Source of the DNA: Sordariomycetes sp. S80-01Y
Lineage: Eukaryota; Ascomycota; Sordariomycetes
Assembly (NCBI GenBank): GCA_037042185.1
Contig: JAXQJY010000018.1
Span: 248,001 to 312,000 of the forward strand
Direction of reading: 5' to 3'
Length of the DNA stretch: 64,000 nt
The position numbers were made by a program, and so were the translations under genes. Every line of letters begins with the position of its first letter. Position 1 is the stretch's first letter. Positions 1 to 12,894 of this stretch are shown here, piece by piece. The notes under the pieces are model-generated. The model saw only the letters and a list, made by a program, of their open reading frames with translations. It had not been told where the DNA came from and did no database searches.

Positions 1-3000
1 ACGGCAAGACCAACGGTATTATGGCACCCAACTCCGATGCACAAGAGCTTGTTGGGCGCCTGGCGCTCAGTCGAGCTGGGCTTGAGCCATCGTCTATTGG
101 CTACGTTGAAGCTCACGCGACATCCACGCCGTTGGGTGATCCTACTGAGATATCTGCTATCTCCAGACTCTACGGTAGCGGAGCTCAACGAAACCCACGG
201 AGGCTTTGTCAAGTAGGTTCTATCAAGCCGAATGTCGGCCATCTCGAAGCAGCGGCAGGGGCAATCGGCTTGATCAAGGCAGTTCTGAGCGTGCAAAAGG
301 GGATGATTGCCCCCCAGACATCCCTTCAAAAATTGAACTCCCGTATTGACTGGGCCAAGTCCGGCCTCGAGATTGTGCAAGAAACTACGACCTGGGAGAA
401 AACCCACGGCTTGCGACGCGCTGCTGTATGCTCCTATGGTTATGGCGGTACCGTTTCTCATGCCATCATTGAGCAAGGTCCCGATTTTGACCGCCAACAC
501 ATTCATTCGACGGAGTCGGATTGCGCTGGACTCATCCTGATTATCACTGCTCCACAATCGAAGAGACTGGAGGCTCAAGCTCAGGCGCTGGCAAATTGGC
601 TGGATTCATCTAGCGGTAGAGCATCCGAGCTACGAGCCGTGGCCAACACTCTTGCACAGAGGCGCGCATTGCATGATCATCGACTTATCATTCTCGCCAA
701 ATCCCACGACGATGCTATCACTCTCTTACACCGTGCCGCTACCAAATCCGTCAAGGCAGATGATCCTGTGACGATTGGGCGGGCTATTACGAATCAAGAG
801 CACAGCAATAGCGGCTCCGTCTGGGTGTTCTCTGGCCATGGTGCGCAATGGCTCGACATGGGCAAAGAGCTTCTCCTCAGTCCCGTCTTTTGTACTGCTA
901 TATCGGAGGTAGATGATCTCATTCACACAGAAATAAACTTTTCTGTGTTGCACATTTTGCAGACGGGAGACTTTGAAAGCTCAGTCAGAGCTCAAGTTGC
1001 GACATTCGCGATCCAGCTCGGGTTGGCCCGCGTACTCGCGTCACACGGACTCCGTCCAAGCGCTATAGTTGGCCACTCGATTGGAGAAATTACCGCATCT
1101 GTCGTCGCTGGAGCTATAACGGCCGCTGAGGGGGCAATCATTATCACCCGCAGAGCAAAGCTACTGGCTCAAATTGTGGCCAATGATGAGCCTGGGGCCA
1201 TGGCTCTTGTTCAAATGCCTTTTATCCAAGTAAAGGATGAACTACATGAGCGCAAGGATATCGTCGCCGCCATTGACTCCTCACCTTTGAGCTGCGTCGT
1301 CAGTGGGCCAGCTGAAGCCGTGTGCCGCTACTTGAAGGAACTTGCAGCACGGGACATCGGAACCTTCAAGGTCCGCACCGACATTGCTTTCCACAGTCCA
1401 ATGTTGAATCAGCTTCAGGACCCTCTAATGGATGTACTAGGAGAGGACATCCGACCTTGCAAACCGGTGGTGCCGATGTATTCAACTTCTCTGGACGATC
1501 CCCGTGCCACCCAGCTACGAGACGCTGATTATTGGGCGAACAACATGGTCAACCCTGTTCGGCTTCGCTCTGCCGTGGAAGCGGCTGCTGAGGATGGCCA
1601 CCGGCTGTTCCTTGAGGTCTCTTCACATCCCATCGTCCTTCACAGCCTTGAAGAGATACTTGAGGGGCTTAGTCTCAAAGAGCACGAGACATTGGTAGCT
1701 TGTACGATGAGGCGCAACAAGTCCCCGCAGTACACCATCAAGCTTGCCATGGCCCAGCTCCTTGCTCGTGGGTCAATTATTGACTTGACTGCAATATTAG
1801 GCCATCGCAGCAACTGGGCTGCGGATGTCCCGAGCACCGTGTGGTTCCAAAAGCCTTACTACAAACAGGTGTCGACTCATATAGGGGACGGTGACACCAT
1901 TCACGACGTCGATAGCCACACGCTTTTGGGACGCTGCGCCCCTGTAGCAGGACTGGATTTGAAGTTATACAATACCCGTCTTTCCATTGACACGAAGCCG
2001 TTCAGCGGATCTCACCCTTTGGATGGTACCGAGATCATACCTGCGGGTGTCTACATCAACACATTTCACCATGCGACTGGTGGCCGTGTACTTGACAACA
2101 TTCAGCTTCTCGTGCCGGTCCCAATGACAAAGGATATCCGCAAAGTCCAAGTTGTCGTGCAGCAGGAGAACGTCTTCATGGCATCCACTATTGCTGAGAG
2201 TAGTGACAAGGCATCCGTCAATGGTGAATCCTGGACCCAGCACGCCCGATGCCAATGGAGCGGCTCGGGCCATAACGCCCAGTCTCCGCTGCCGGTTGAC
2301 ATCAGCGCCGTCAGAGAACGCATTAGTACAAAGCTGCCAGACTCATTTGCAGTGGACTTCCTCTCTAGCATTGGTGTTTCCGGCATAGCATTCCCTTGGA
2401 AGGTAACTGAGCACTACGGTAATGATGCGGAGATGCTCGCCGAGGTCGACATGTTGCCAGGCCAGGACACCTTACCTTGGGACGAGTACTCGTGGGCTCC
2501 TGTGCTTGACGCAGCCACATCGGTGGGATCGTCGATCTTCTTCACTAAAAAGTCATTGCGCATCATTTCCAGCATGCGCAAGGTGTCGCTACATTCCGAG
2601 GATCCTCTGCCAAAGGTCATCTACCTTCACATCAAAGATGCTTCAGACAAGAAGTCATTGGCAGCAAACGTCCATATCCTAGACAAGTCTGGTCACATGC
2701 TCGCTCAAATACAGTCCATGGAGTTCTCCGAAGTTGAGCAAGGTGCAGACCTGAGTGGAGGCGTCGAGACACTTGTGCACCAAATTGACTGGGTGCCGGC
2801 CAGGTTTACGGAGACACCGCGTCCAGTCGGCAATGTCATTCTAGTGTCGAAGGACTTGGAACAGGTTGATCATGTCCGCGCCTGGATTCAACCCTCGTCG
2901 TCCAATATTCATCACGTCTCGACCGCGGAGCAATTGCTATCCAGCAGGAGGCTTCGCGATGTAATCTGTAGCAAGGGAAGCTCTGTGGTTTATCTTCCCG

Positions 3001-4529
3001 AGCGAATTGGTCTTATGAGACAAGTGCCGGACGGTGCGAATCGACTTGTTTGGGAAGTGGTAGAGCTTCTCAGATGTCTGACAGAGTGTCAAAATCCCCT
3101 TTGCAAACTTTTCATTCTGACTACAGGCATTCACAACGGTTCACCTAGCGGACTTGTCCAGGGGGCACTCGTTGGTCTTGGTCGCATTATTGCCGAAGAA
3201 CACCCTGATGTCTGGGGTGGCCTCATTGATCGCGATTCTGTTGAAGATTCATGCCTTCTGGCCATGATGTATGTTCAAGGACAGGACATTGTAAGAAACA
3301 TGGACGGGCTGCCCCGACGTGCGATTATGCGACCCCTGTCTCGCAAGCTGTTGCATCCTACACGGACGAGCAAAAGTCTGTTACCGAAAGCTCAAGGAGC
3401 GTACATTATCACGGGGGGCATTGGATCGTTAGGACTAGACACAGCTGACTTCCTCGTCGGAAAAGGCGGTCGCCGGATTTTGCTAGTTTCTCGCCGAACC
3501 CTTCCACCAAGATCATCTTGGGCACGTCTCATCTCAGAGAAGGCTGAGCAATCAAACGTCCTGCAACGCATCCAGCGCATGGAGACTGCTGGAGCGACTG
3601 TATCTACCTTGGCGCTCGACATTTCTTTGCCCAACGCCGCGGAGACACTTCTCCAAGAGCTGGACACGATGCAGCTGCCCCAAGTGCTGGGAGTAGTCCA
3701 TTGTGCTGGTGTTCTCGAGGATGGTCTGGTGCTTCAAACAACTCGAGACTCTTTTAGTCGAGTCATGGCTCCTAAGATTAGAGGCGCAATGGCCTTGCAC
3801 CATGCATTTCCAGTCGGCACGCTCGAGTTCTTCATCATGTTCTCTAGCATAGGACAGCTCGTGGGTACAGCCGGCCAAGCGTCCTACGGAGCCGGCAATG
3901 CCTTCCTTGACACGTTGGCTGTGCACCGGCGAATGCGCGGGGACAACGCTGTGGCTATGCAATTTTCCGCCTGGAGAGACAGCACCATGGCATCTTCAAC
4001 CGAATTTCTTACTGTTGAGCTGGAGAGCAAGGGTATCACAGATATCTCCAGCGAGGAAGCTTTCCGAGCGTGGGAGCACCTCGGAAAGTTCGATCTCGCA
4101 TCTGCCGTTGTCACTCGCTGTCGTGCCCTAGATTACGACGAGCCGGTTGCCAAGTCCATTTTGGAGGATATTGTTGTGAGGAAGCCTCGAGGTAGCTCAG
4201 CCAATCCGACGGTCAAGGCCGAAAACTACACAGCTGGCGCCTGCGATGCTTCCTCTCGACCTACAGATCCCGACGACCTTCGTCGGTGGCTCGAGGAGGG
4301 TATTCGCCTGTGCATCGCGGCAGTTTTGATGATGCCCGACATCACCGAGATCGACGGTGGGACGGTGATGAACGACATGGGGATCGATAGCGTGATGACG
4401 GTAGCTTTGCGCAGGAGGCTTCAAGACTTCTTCAAGATAAAGGTGCCGCCGACGTTGACCTGGCAGTGCCCGACGGTGGATCGCATGGTTCCGTGGTTTG
4501 CGTCCAAACTCCAGGGAGAGGTCATCTAA
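1..4529 (+). CDS. 6-methylsalicylic acid synthase-type partially reducing polyketide synthase (3' part)
   Basis: Iterative type I PKS, cytosolic, expected to build a small aromatic such as 6-methylsalicylate from acetyl/malonyl-CoA. The frame is open from base 3, so the start and the ketosynthase active-site Cys lie outside the window; about 1508 residues remain of a usual ~1770. Seen in order: the end of KS with both His motifs (VEAHATSTPLGDP, KPNVGHLEAAAG); acyltransferase with FSGHGAQW and GHSIGEITA near residues 270-350; DH/thioester-hydrolase-like domain with HPLDGTEIIPAG near 665; ketoreductase with GGIGSLG near 1131 and ASYGAGNAF near 1287; one ACP with MGIDSVM near 1456 as phosphopantetheine site. 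There is no thioesterase or methyltransferase, as in 6-MSAS. No intron is needed. The sequence follows 6-MSAS closely through the AT, DH and KR regions as I recall the family. The actual product is not proven, since related enzymes make other salicylates. Confidence 0.93.
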   Translation, partial: GKTNGIMAPNSDAQELVGRLALSRAGLEPSSIGYVEAHATSTPLGDPTEISAISRLYGSGAQRNPRRLCQVGSIKPNVGHLEAAAGAIGLIKAVLSVQKGMIAPQTSLQKLNSRIDWAKSGLEIVQETTTWEKTHGLRRAAVCSYGYGGTVSHAIIEQGPDFDRQHIHSTESDCAGLILIITAPQSKRLEAQAQALANWLDSSSGRASELRAVANTLAQRRALHDHRLIILAKSHDDAITLLHRAATKSVKADDPVTIGRAITNQEHSNSGSVWVFSGHGAQWLDMGKELLLSPVFCTAISEVDDLIHTEINFSVLHILQTGDFESSVRAQVATFAIQLGLARVLASHGLRPSAIVGHSIGEITASVVAGAITAAEGAIIITRRAKLLAQIVANDEPGAMALVQMPFIQVKDELHERKDIVAAIDSSPLSCVVSGPAEAVCRYLKELAARDIGTFKVRTDIAFHSPMLNQLQDPLMDVLGEDIRPCKPVVPMYSTSLDDPRATQLRDADYWANNMVNPVRLRSAVEAAAEDGHRLFLEVSSHPIVLHSLEEILEGLSLKEHETLVACTMRRNKSPQYTIKLAMAQLLARGSIIDLTAILGHRSNWAADVPSTVWFQKPYYKQVSTHIGDGDTIHDVDSHTLLGRCAPVAGLDLKLYNTRLSIDTKPFSGSHPLDGTEIIPAGVYINTFHHATGGRVLDNIQLLVPVPMTKDIRKVQVVVQQENVFMASTIAESSDKASVNGESWTQHARCQWSGSGHNAQSPLPVDISAVRERISTKLPDSFAVDFLSSIGVSGIAFPWKVTEHYGNDAEMLAEVDMLPGQDTLPWDEYSWAPVLDAATSVGSSIFFTKKSLRIISSMRKVSLHSEDPLPKVIYLHIKDASDKKSLAANVHILDKSGHMLAQIQSMEFSEVEQGADLSGGVETLVHQIDWVPARFTETPRPVGNVILVSKDLEQVDHVRAWIQPSSSNIHHVSTAEQLLSSRRLRDVICSKGSSVVYLPERIGLMRQVPDGANRLVWEVVELLRCLTECQNPLCKLFILTTGIHNGSPSGLVQGALVGLGRIIAEEHPDVWGGLIDRDSVEDSCLLAMMYVQGQDIVRNMDGLPRRAIMRPLSRKLLHPTRTSKSLLPKAQGAYIITGGIGSLGLDTADFLVGKGGRRILLVSRRTLPPRSSWARLISEKAEQSNVLQRIQRMETAGATVSTLALDISLPNAAETLLQELDTMQLPQVLGVVHCAGVLEDGLVLQTTRDSFSRVMAPKIRGAMALHHAFPVGTLEFFIMFSSIGQLVGTAGQASYGAGNAFLDTLAVHRRMRGDNAVAMQFSAWRDSTMASSTEFLTVELESKGITDISSEEAFRAWEHLGKFDLASAVVTRCRALDYDEPVAKSILEDIVVRKPRGSSANPTVKAENYTAGACDASSRPTDPDDLRRWLEEGIRLCIAAVLMMPDITEIDGGTVMNDMGIDSVMTVALRRRLQDFFKIKVPPTLTWQCPTVDRMVPWFASKLQGEVI

Positions 4530-5917
4530 GGGCAGATGTCTTTCGACATCGCTACATACTCGAGAGTACTGGAAACAATCTTGCTCTCTATACGAGCCAT
4601 TGGAGATAGTTGCTCACTGCTTTTCAAGCTTTTGTGTCCGCCATGTTCGTCTGTCCCAGGCGGCAGCATGATCGTGGGAGCTCGTCGAGATTGGGATGGC
4701 GCTCTAGATGCTTCAAATTACCTACGTACATCTCAATTCATCTATCCTTTTATTTGTGAATTCAAGGGTTCCTTCTTCGAGTATCCCTTATCACACGCAA
4801 TGTTGCAATGCGCACCCTAACGACCAGCGTCACTCGGTAGCAAAATCCGCTGCGACGCTGCCGTTTGGAATTGACCCCATCTTCAGCCGAGCCATGGCAA
4901 TAAATAAAGGGAGCCCCGTTGAAGAAAGTTGACAGTGTGAGTTAGCCCCATGTTAAAGGAACATGCCCGCAGAAAAAGCACCCAGACTTCCCGTTACCAA
5001 CTTCATGAATTTTGAAAAGGCTCGTTGTAGATACCTTGTTTTGCAACTTAAGAGGAAATGTCTGTGGTGGATTCAATGATTCAAGAGATGAAGAATGGTA
5101 ATTCTTCATCTTCGTCGAGTTTCCAATTGCCTTATTACTCAATTTACATATATGTTATATAAAGATCAGTCAATGGTGGATTGTAGAGGTCGTGACAGAA
5201 CTATCGTACCGGCTCTAGGGTAGGAGACTATCTAATGACGAAGGACGCATTCGTTCGCCGGTCAAGGTCTGCCTTGGCCATGTGTTTGAAAGTGGCATGA
5301 GGTGTAATTAAGAGACTATAGAACAGCCCCGTCACCAGATGTTAATATACAATCTTGGTTGATCCTGGATGAAAAGTGGAAGAGGAGAGCGGCGAAAGGG
5401 GCGAGACTCCTGACAACGAGCCTGACTTCACAGAGACTGCTAAGATCATATAACGAAATACCTGGTACTGTAAGCACATACGACCATACCCAGTGGAAAA
5501 TACGGGATCCCGTCCGCTCTCCCATAGTCAAGCCGCTGAGGGGCTGATTAGTAGTTGGGTCGGTGACGACCAGCGAATACCGGCTGTTGTATGTTTTTTG
5601 CTTGTTTCTCCCTTTCTCCCTTTTTTCTTTTATTTTCTTTTTATTTTCCCGAGGTAACTAAATTGTATGATCGAAAACGGGGGCTGAGCCATGATCTTGC
5701 CAGGTTGGTGGTTAGGAGGAGAGTCAGGTTGAAGGTAATGGATACTAGAGCTCTTCCCCGTCAACATACCCTTGTTTTGCGGGTATGCGCGAGCAACCCC
5801 GGCTACTGGGCACCGGTCACGGAACCATATTCATGATTTGAAAAAAAAAAAAAAGGGTATTCAAGAGCTCTGCTTTCCAATCCTTAATCAGGGAAAAGGA
5901 GCAAGGTATTCAACTAT
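4530..5917. other. Intergenic region between PKS and kinase genes, no gene seen
   Basis: No convincing coding sequence on either strand. It holds the PKS 3' region, a pyrimidine-rich tract around 5590-5652 and a run of 14 A at about 5841-5854. The open frames here are short and show no recognisable motif or splice pattern. Confidence 0.6.
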
Positions 5918-8223
<2,306 letters not shown>

Positions 8224-8545
8224 CTACTCCCCCATCGCACCTTCTTCATCCTCCGCTGCCCCCGTGTTATTAGAGCTGCCAGCCTTTCCTTTAACTGCCT
8301 TCTTCTTTCCTGTAGTCGAGGTTTTGCCCTTGACGGCTGATCTCGCCTTCCACCCGCGACGAACGCAAATTTGACGCCAGCGCTCGCGCGCACACTTTTT
8401 GTCTTTGAGGCCCATCTTCTGAGCGACTAAGGTCCAATCCGCGTCAATGGGACCAGCGGTACTCTCAAAGATGGCCTGAACTAGTTTGACCTCTCCTTCC
8501 GTGAGGGTGGCCGTCGTTGTAACTTTGCGTCGCGTGAGTACCCGA
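8224..8545 (-). CDS. Small SANT/Myb-like domain protein (5' exon unresolved)
   Basis: The minus-strand frame reads TTTATLTEGEVKLVQAIFES, continues through DADWTLVAQKMGLKDKKCARERWRQICVRRGW and ends in a Lys/Ser/Gly-rich tail with an acidic end (AAEDEEGAMGE). This is the short Myb/SANT-like module common in fungal genomes, with one conserved Trp in the middle and WRQI near its end. It probably binds DNA or chromatin in the nucleus. No in-frame ATG occurs before the domain. A short first exon must lie upstream, joined at an acceptor such as the one near 8540 (GCAAAG before TTACAACG); I could not fix that exon. The 5' boundary given is therefore approximate and the function inferred from fold only. 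Confidence 0.6.
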
Positions 8546-8669
8546 AATAGGAAAGATTTGCGGAATACCCGAGTGCTTGAAACATACAGATACAGGTGGT
8601 AGTGGGAGACCGGAAAGTTTCAGATTGTAGGCTTGCAGCGTTGACCTGGATGGCGTGAGTAAACATAGA

Positions 8670-10931
8670 TCATAGTGCCATGAGAAATGTTACCTCGAAG
8701 TTGATAACTTGCCGAGGCTTGAAACCCGTGTTTGAGTCTTGTGAATTGTGCGACCTTCGTTCAATTTTATGGTTGAAGGCAAACGACTTTCTCTTCAAAC
8801 TCTTGGCTAGAGTGAAGAGGAGATGATGGGCGTGAAGGTGTGCGTGATGAGAGAGTAGCGAAAGAGTTCCTTGGGGAGAAGCTAGACCGATTGTGAAGAC
8901 CAAGAGGGTGATGAATCAAGAGTTTACAGGGGGGAAAAAGAAGCTGAAGTTGAGGTGAAGGATACGTTTAATCTCTGCGGACTGCAGGTGGAACGCTAGG
9001 GGCCCAAAAGCAGCTTTGGTGAACTTTTTCATCTGATGTTCTTTAACACTCAGAACTTGGAGGATCAGCCTCCGAAAAACACCAACAACGAGATAGTCCT
9101 CTCACACCTCCTAGAAGCCGAGGTTCACATAAAATGAACCTGAAGTTATCATTTGCTGTCACAAGCGTCTCTTCTCGCAGCAAACTACACTTTATAACGC
9201 CCGGTGACGTTTGTCAGTACATGTCGAGACGCGGCTCATAGGCGGGGCTCTCGTTGTTTGTATCTCGAAGAACCTTACAGTAATCGTTGATTTGCATTGA
9301 TAGTGAACACTTATCTGCTCGGCCGCACATATTCCTTGCAGCCGTTTGCTTCCATCATAATAGGAACCATCCTAACCGCGGACCGCTCCCGGTAGTAATG
9401 CAGCTCCCAGGGGATAAAGATGACGAGCCACTGGAGGGGTTCGTTTCGTTGAAGAGCTTTTAGAGTAAACGTCGTTGACCTAGTGATGCAATTTGTACAG
9501 ACATTTCTCACGCTTTTATCCTTGCATCTCGCCTCGACACGTTGCCTTGACGTGGGGACTTGATTCAATGAATCGTGCGTAAAACAAGCCGGTCAATGTT
9601 AAGCGACCTTTGCGACCCTTTGATGCTTTTTGATATCGATGCCTACGCAACCACAAAGGCCAGTCAATCCCTGGTCGGCCATCATAAACAACGTGACCTG
9701 ACCAACGCTCTGGGTATCAAGGTCACTCGTAAATGATTGAGGCGGCATAGTAAGATGACGAGCATAAATATTGGAGCAAGTGGAACGAGTCCCTACACAG
9801 CCTCGGGTGATATGGATGGCTGGCAGCGGGCATTAGCTGGTTTAGTTATCCGTCGGTACAATCCTCATGGTCAGCTCCTCCCCCGCGAGCACCAGCGTTG
9901 CGACGGGGCAGGCTGTTGTCTGGCCTCGCAGGACCCTGCGGGCGCTTCCACTAGACTCTGTTCGAGCTAATAATTGTACGAGGGAGGTCCTTTGATGGAT
10001 ATTTTCCCGTCTTTCGCAAGTCATCATGCTGTTGTGGCACGGAGCTAGAGTGAACATGGCGCGTCTATAGGAATACCTTACTTGATATGTGACATGGGAT
10101 AGGTGCAGAAACAATTCTTGAAGATTTGACTTTGGATCTCGAAGACATTATAGACGACCCAAAGAGCCATGCCGACCAAAACACCTTCTCCTCGGCCACG
10201 GCTAGTCCCTATGCCTGTGTCTTGGTGGCGCAAAACCACATGCTTCACCTCAGCTGCTACTGGCGGAATTATTACTGTCCATGACAGCTGCCACAGCACC
10301 CACAAGCTCTGGCAAGGGGGATCGTCAAACACGCAAAGGTCGTCACAGCTGGAGCTTGCGACTAATGCATTGGCAAGTCCCTACCGACTTAGTAGATTCA
10401 GCCGGGACTGTCGACAGATGAAGGTTATGTCCCGGCCGACATAGGCGGGGTGTTGTGGAGCGAATGGCGGTTCATGCGGGGGAGCTGCTCATTGGGCCAC
10501 TGTCAACATTCCGGGTATAGTGTTCTTCTCATTCCATTAATTAACCTTATATATAGACCCGACGGCTCTTTACGTCTAGTCTGAAAAGGCCAATAGGGAG
10601 CCCACAATCAGCGGACTTCATGCTGTTTGGTGTCGCTAATGTGATCCCTGCAGTGGCACGGCTCGCCAAAATTCCAGGTCTGCTTGTAAATATGGGCGGC
10701 TCGAACAGAGAAGGGTGAGAATACTTTGTACTAATATCAAAAGCTGATATGATCCCGCTGCGGCTCTAACGCTCTTCTGGGACGCGATCCAATGGCTGTT
10801 TGCCCGGGTTGATTTCTCAAATGACTGGACGATTCAAAAGTATTTAAAGCCCAATGCATTCGCTCTGCTTGGATTGATCTTGTACCCGAGAAATCTACAC
10901 AAAACCATAATTCTACCTGCGGTCTGACAAC
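8670..10931. other. Long intergenic region upstream of the fucose-permease-like gene
   Basis: About 2.2 kb in which I recognise no gene on either strand. Several frames of 75-90 codons (for example at 9842-10114 minus and 10169-10444 plus) lack recognisable motifs, good starts or consistent introns. AT-rich patches, including TATATATAG near 10549, and a TATTTAAAG about 85 bp before the transporter ATG are compatible with promoter sequence. Confidence 0.5.
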
Positions 10932-12395
10932 ATGGGCCTCAAAGACTTCGTTAAGAGCAAGTCGCTCCGTGCGAGGAACGACACGAGGACCAACGCGGCA
11001 GAGCTGACCCTACGGCAATCCCTGTTCCCTCTCATTCTTGTCACGACGCTCTTCTTTCTCTGGGGGTTCTCCTACGGTAAGGAAGATTCGCAGAAGCGCA
11101 TTATTACCGGTCTGTACCTAACTTTATCAGGCCTTCTCGACACTCTCAACAAGCATTTCCAAAACGTGCTCAATATCAACAGAGCCAGGTCTGCTGGCCT
11201 TCAAGCCGCTTACTTCGGCGCTTACCCTCTCGCCTCGCTAGGCCACGCCGCGTGGATTCTGCGCCATTGGGGTTACAAAGCCACATTTGTTTGGGGTCTC
11301 TTCCTGTATGGTCTAGGTGCTGTCATTGCGATCCCATGCATCAAGGCCGAGTCTTTCGGGGGCTTCTGCGCCGCGATTTTTATTATCGGCAATGGCCTTG
11401 GCTCGCTTGAAACGGCCGCAAACCCTTACATCACAGTGTGTGGCCCTCCGAGGTACTCTGAAATCCGCATCAACCTCTCTCAAGCATTCAACGGCATTGG
11501 GTCAGTGGTGGCCCCCCTGATGGGCTCGTACGTCTTCTTCAAATTCGACGATAGTTCCGCTCTGGAGAACGTTCAGTGGGTCTATCTATCCATCACTGTC
11601 TTCGTATGGGCCCTTGCCGTGGTCTTCTGGCTAGCTCATATTCCCGAAATTACGGACGCCGACATGGAGTTTCAGGCCTCGCAAGTCCAAGCCGGCTACG
11701 ACAGCAAGCCCTTCTGGAAACAATACACACTCTTCCACGCTGCTTTTGCACAGTTCTGCTACGCGGGCGCCCAAGTTGCCATCGCTAGCATGTTCATTAA
11801 CTACGTTGTCGAAACTCGCCCCGGCACCAGCGACTCGCTAGGCGCGCAGTTCTTCGCAGGGGCCCAGGGTGCTTTCGCTGTTGGTCGCTTCGTGGGCGTT
11901 GGCCTGATGCACTTCGTCAGGCCCCGCATTGTTTTCCTCACTTTTTTGGCTTCCTGTGCGGTCTTCATCGCCCCTGCTGTCCAGTACACAGGCAATACCG
12001 GCATGGCACTTCTATACATTGTTCTTTTCTTTGAATCCATATGCTTCCCGACCATCGTGGCTCTAGGAATGCGCGGATTGGGACGTCACAGCAAACGCGG
12101 TAGCGGTTGGATCATTGCTGGTGTTGCGGGCGGCGCCGCTGTTCCGCCACTTACTGGCGCTGTCGCTGATCTGCATGGAATGGGCATTGCCATGACTATT
12201 CCTATGACGTTTTTTGTCCTGGCGTTGACCTACGCTGCGTCAGTGAACTTTGTGCCCATGTATCGCAACGTGGCTGATGCTTTCACTGTTGCAGAAGTTG
12301 GAACGGTCGACCCTCCCGCTGATGAAGAGAAAAACGTTGCTGCTGACGGCGTAACCGTTGTACACGCTGCCCAGGCTGGCGACAAACCTACCTGA
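10932..12395 (+). CDS. MFS transporter, L-fucose permease/glucose-galactose type
   Basis: Plasma-membrane major facilitator expected to carry a hexose or deoxyhexose with protons. The N-terminus ends in the family hallmark FFLWGFSYG followed by LLDTLNKHFQNVLNI, and then AAYFGAYPLASLGHAA, typical of the FucP/GluP family. About 12 hydrophobic segments follow, with a polar tail after residue 455. Between the two halves of the hallmark sits a 54-nt intron (11077-11130, GTAAGG...CTAAC...CAG). It is a multiple of three and has no stop, so unspliced mRNA still encodes a 487-residue protein with 18 extra residues; the spliced form has 469 residues and restores the conserved motif. The transported sugar is not known from sequence. 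No partner gene is adjacent; the next gene is a convergent M20 peptidase. Confidence 0.9.
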   Translation: MGLKDFVKSKSLRARNDTRTNAAELTLRQSLFPLILVTTLFFLWGFSYGKEDSQKRIITGLYLTLSGLLDTLNKHFQNVLNINRARSAGLQAAYFGAYPLASLGHAAWILRHWGYKATFVWGLFLYGLGAVIAIPCIKAESFGGFCAAIFIIGNGLGSLETAANPYITVCGPPRYSEIRINLSQAFNGIGSVVAPLMGSYVFFKFDDSSALENVQWVYLSITVFVWALAVVFWLAHIPEITDADMEFQASQVQAGYDSKPFWKQYTLFHAAFAQFCYAGAQVAIASMFINYVVETRPGTSDSLGAQFFAGAQGAFAVGRFVGVGLMHFVRPRIVFLTFLASCAVFIAPAVQYTGNTGMALLYIVLFFESICFPTIVALGMRGLGRHSKRGSGWIIAGVAGGAAVPPLTGAVADLHGMGIAMTIPMTFFVLALTYAASVNFVPMYRNVADAFTVAEVGTVDPPADEEKNVAADGVTVVHAAQAGDKPT

Positions 12396-12894
12396 AAGTG
12401 GACCGTCTGTTTCAAGTATGGCGTTCCCTCACTTTGTGGTTCTCAAAGGGCTCGATAAGAAGGCTGTAGATGATAGGGAACTGACTGTCTTCGATCATAT
12501 GTATAGAACTCTAGTTGACACAGCTTTTAGAAGCCAGTCAACTTCAAATACCAGAACGAAGACATATCTGAAGTAGCCAAATTTAAGAGCTTCTAGGGAA
12601 CGTGAAGTGGGAGTCTTTATGTGTCCCTGTGTCAATTGCCGTACTTATCTTGCATTTCTTCAGATAATGAACTCTCCAGAATCGGGAAACCAAGCCTTCT
12701 GTGCACTCTAGTCAAGACTTTGTCCTATGCCGTCAAGGGTTTCATGGCTGGATATTCTATGACTATGAATCCCGACCTATATCTCCGTATGCAGTGTTTT
12801 CATAAGACCAAGAGTCCGGTCTCGCGGCTGTCCTCCGACAGTCCTCGTAACAAAGCACAGGTTGCCTCCGCCGGCAGGTATGGACCAGCGATTC
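12396..12894. other. Convergent intergenic spacer
   Basis: About 500 bp between the stop codons of two convergent genes, presumably shared 3' flanks. No further gene seen. Confidence 0.6.
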
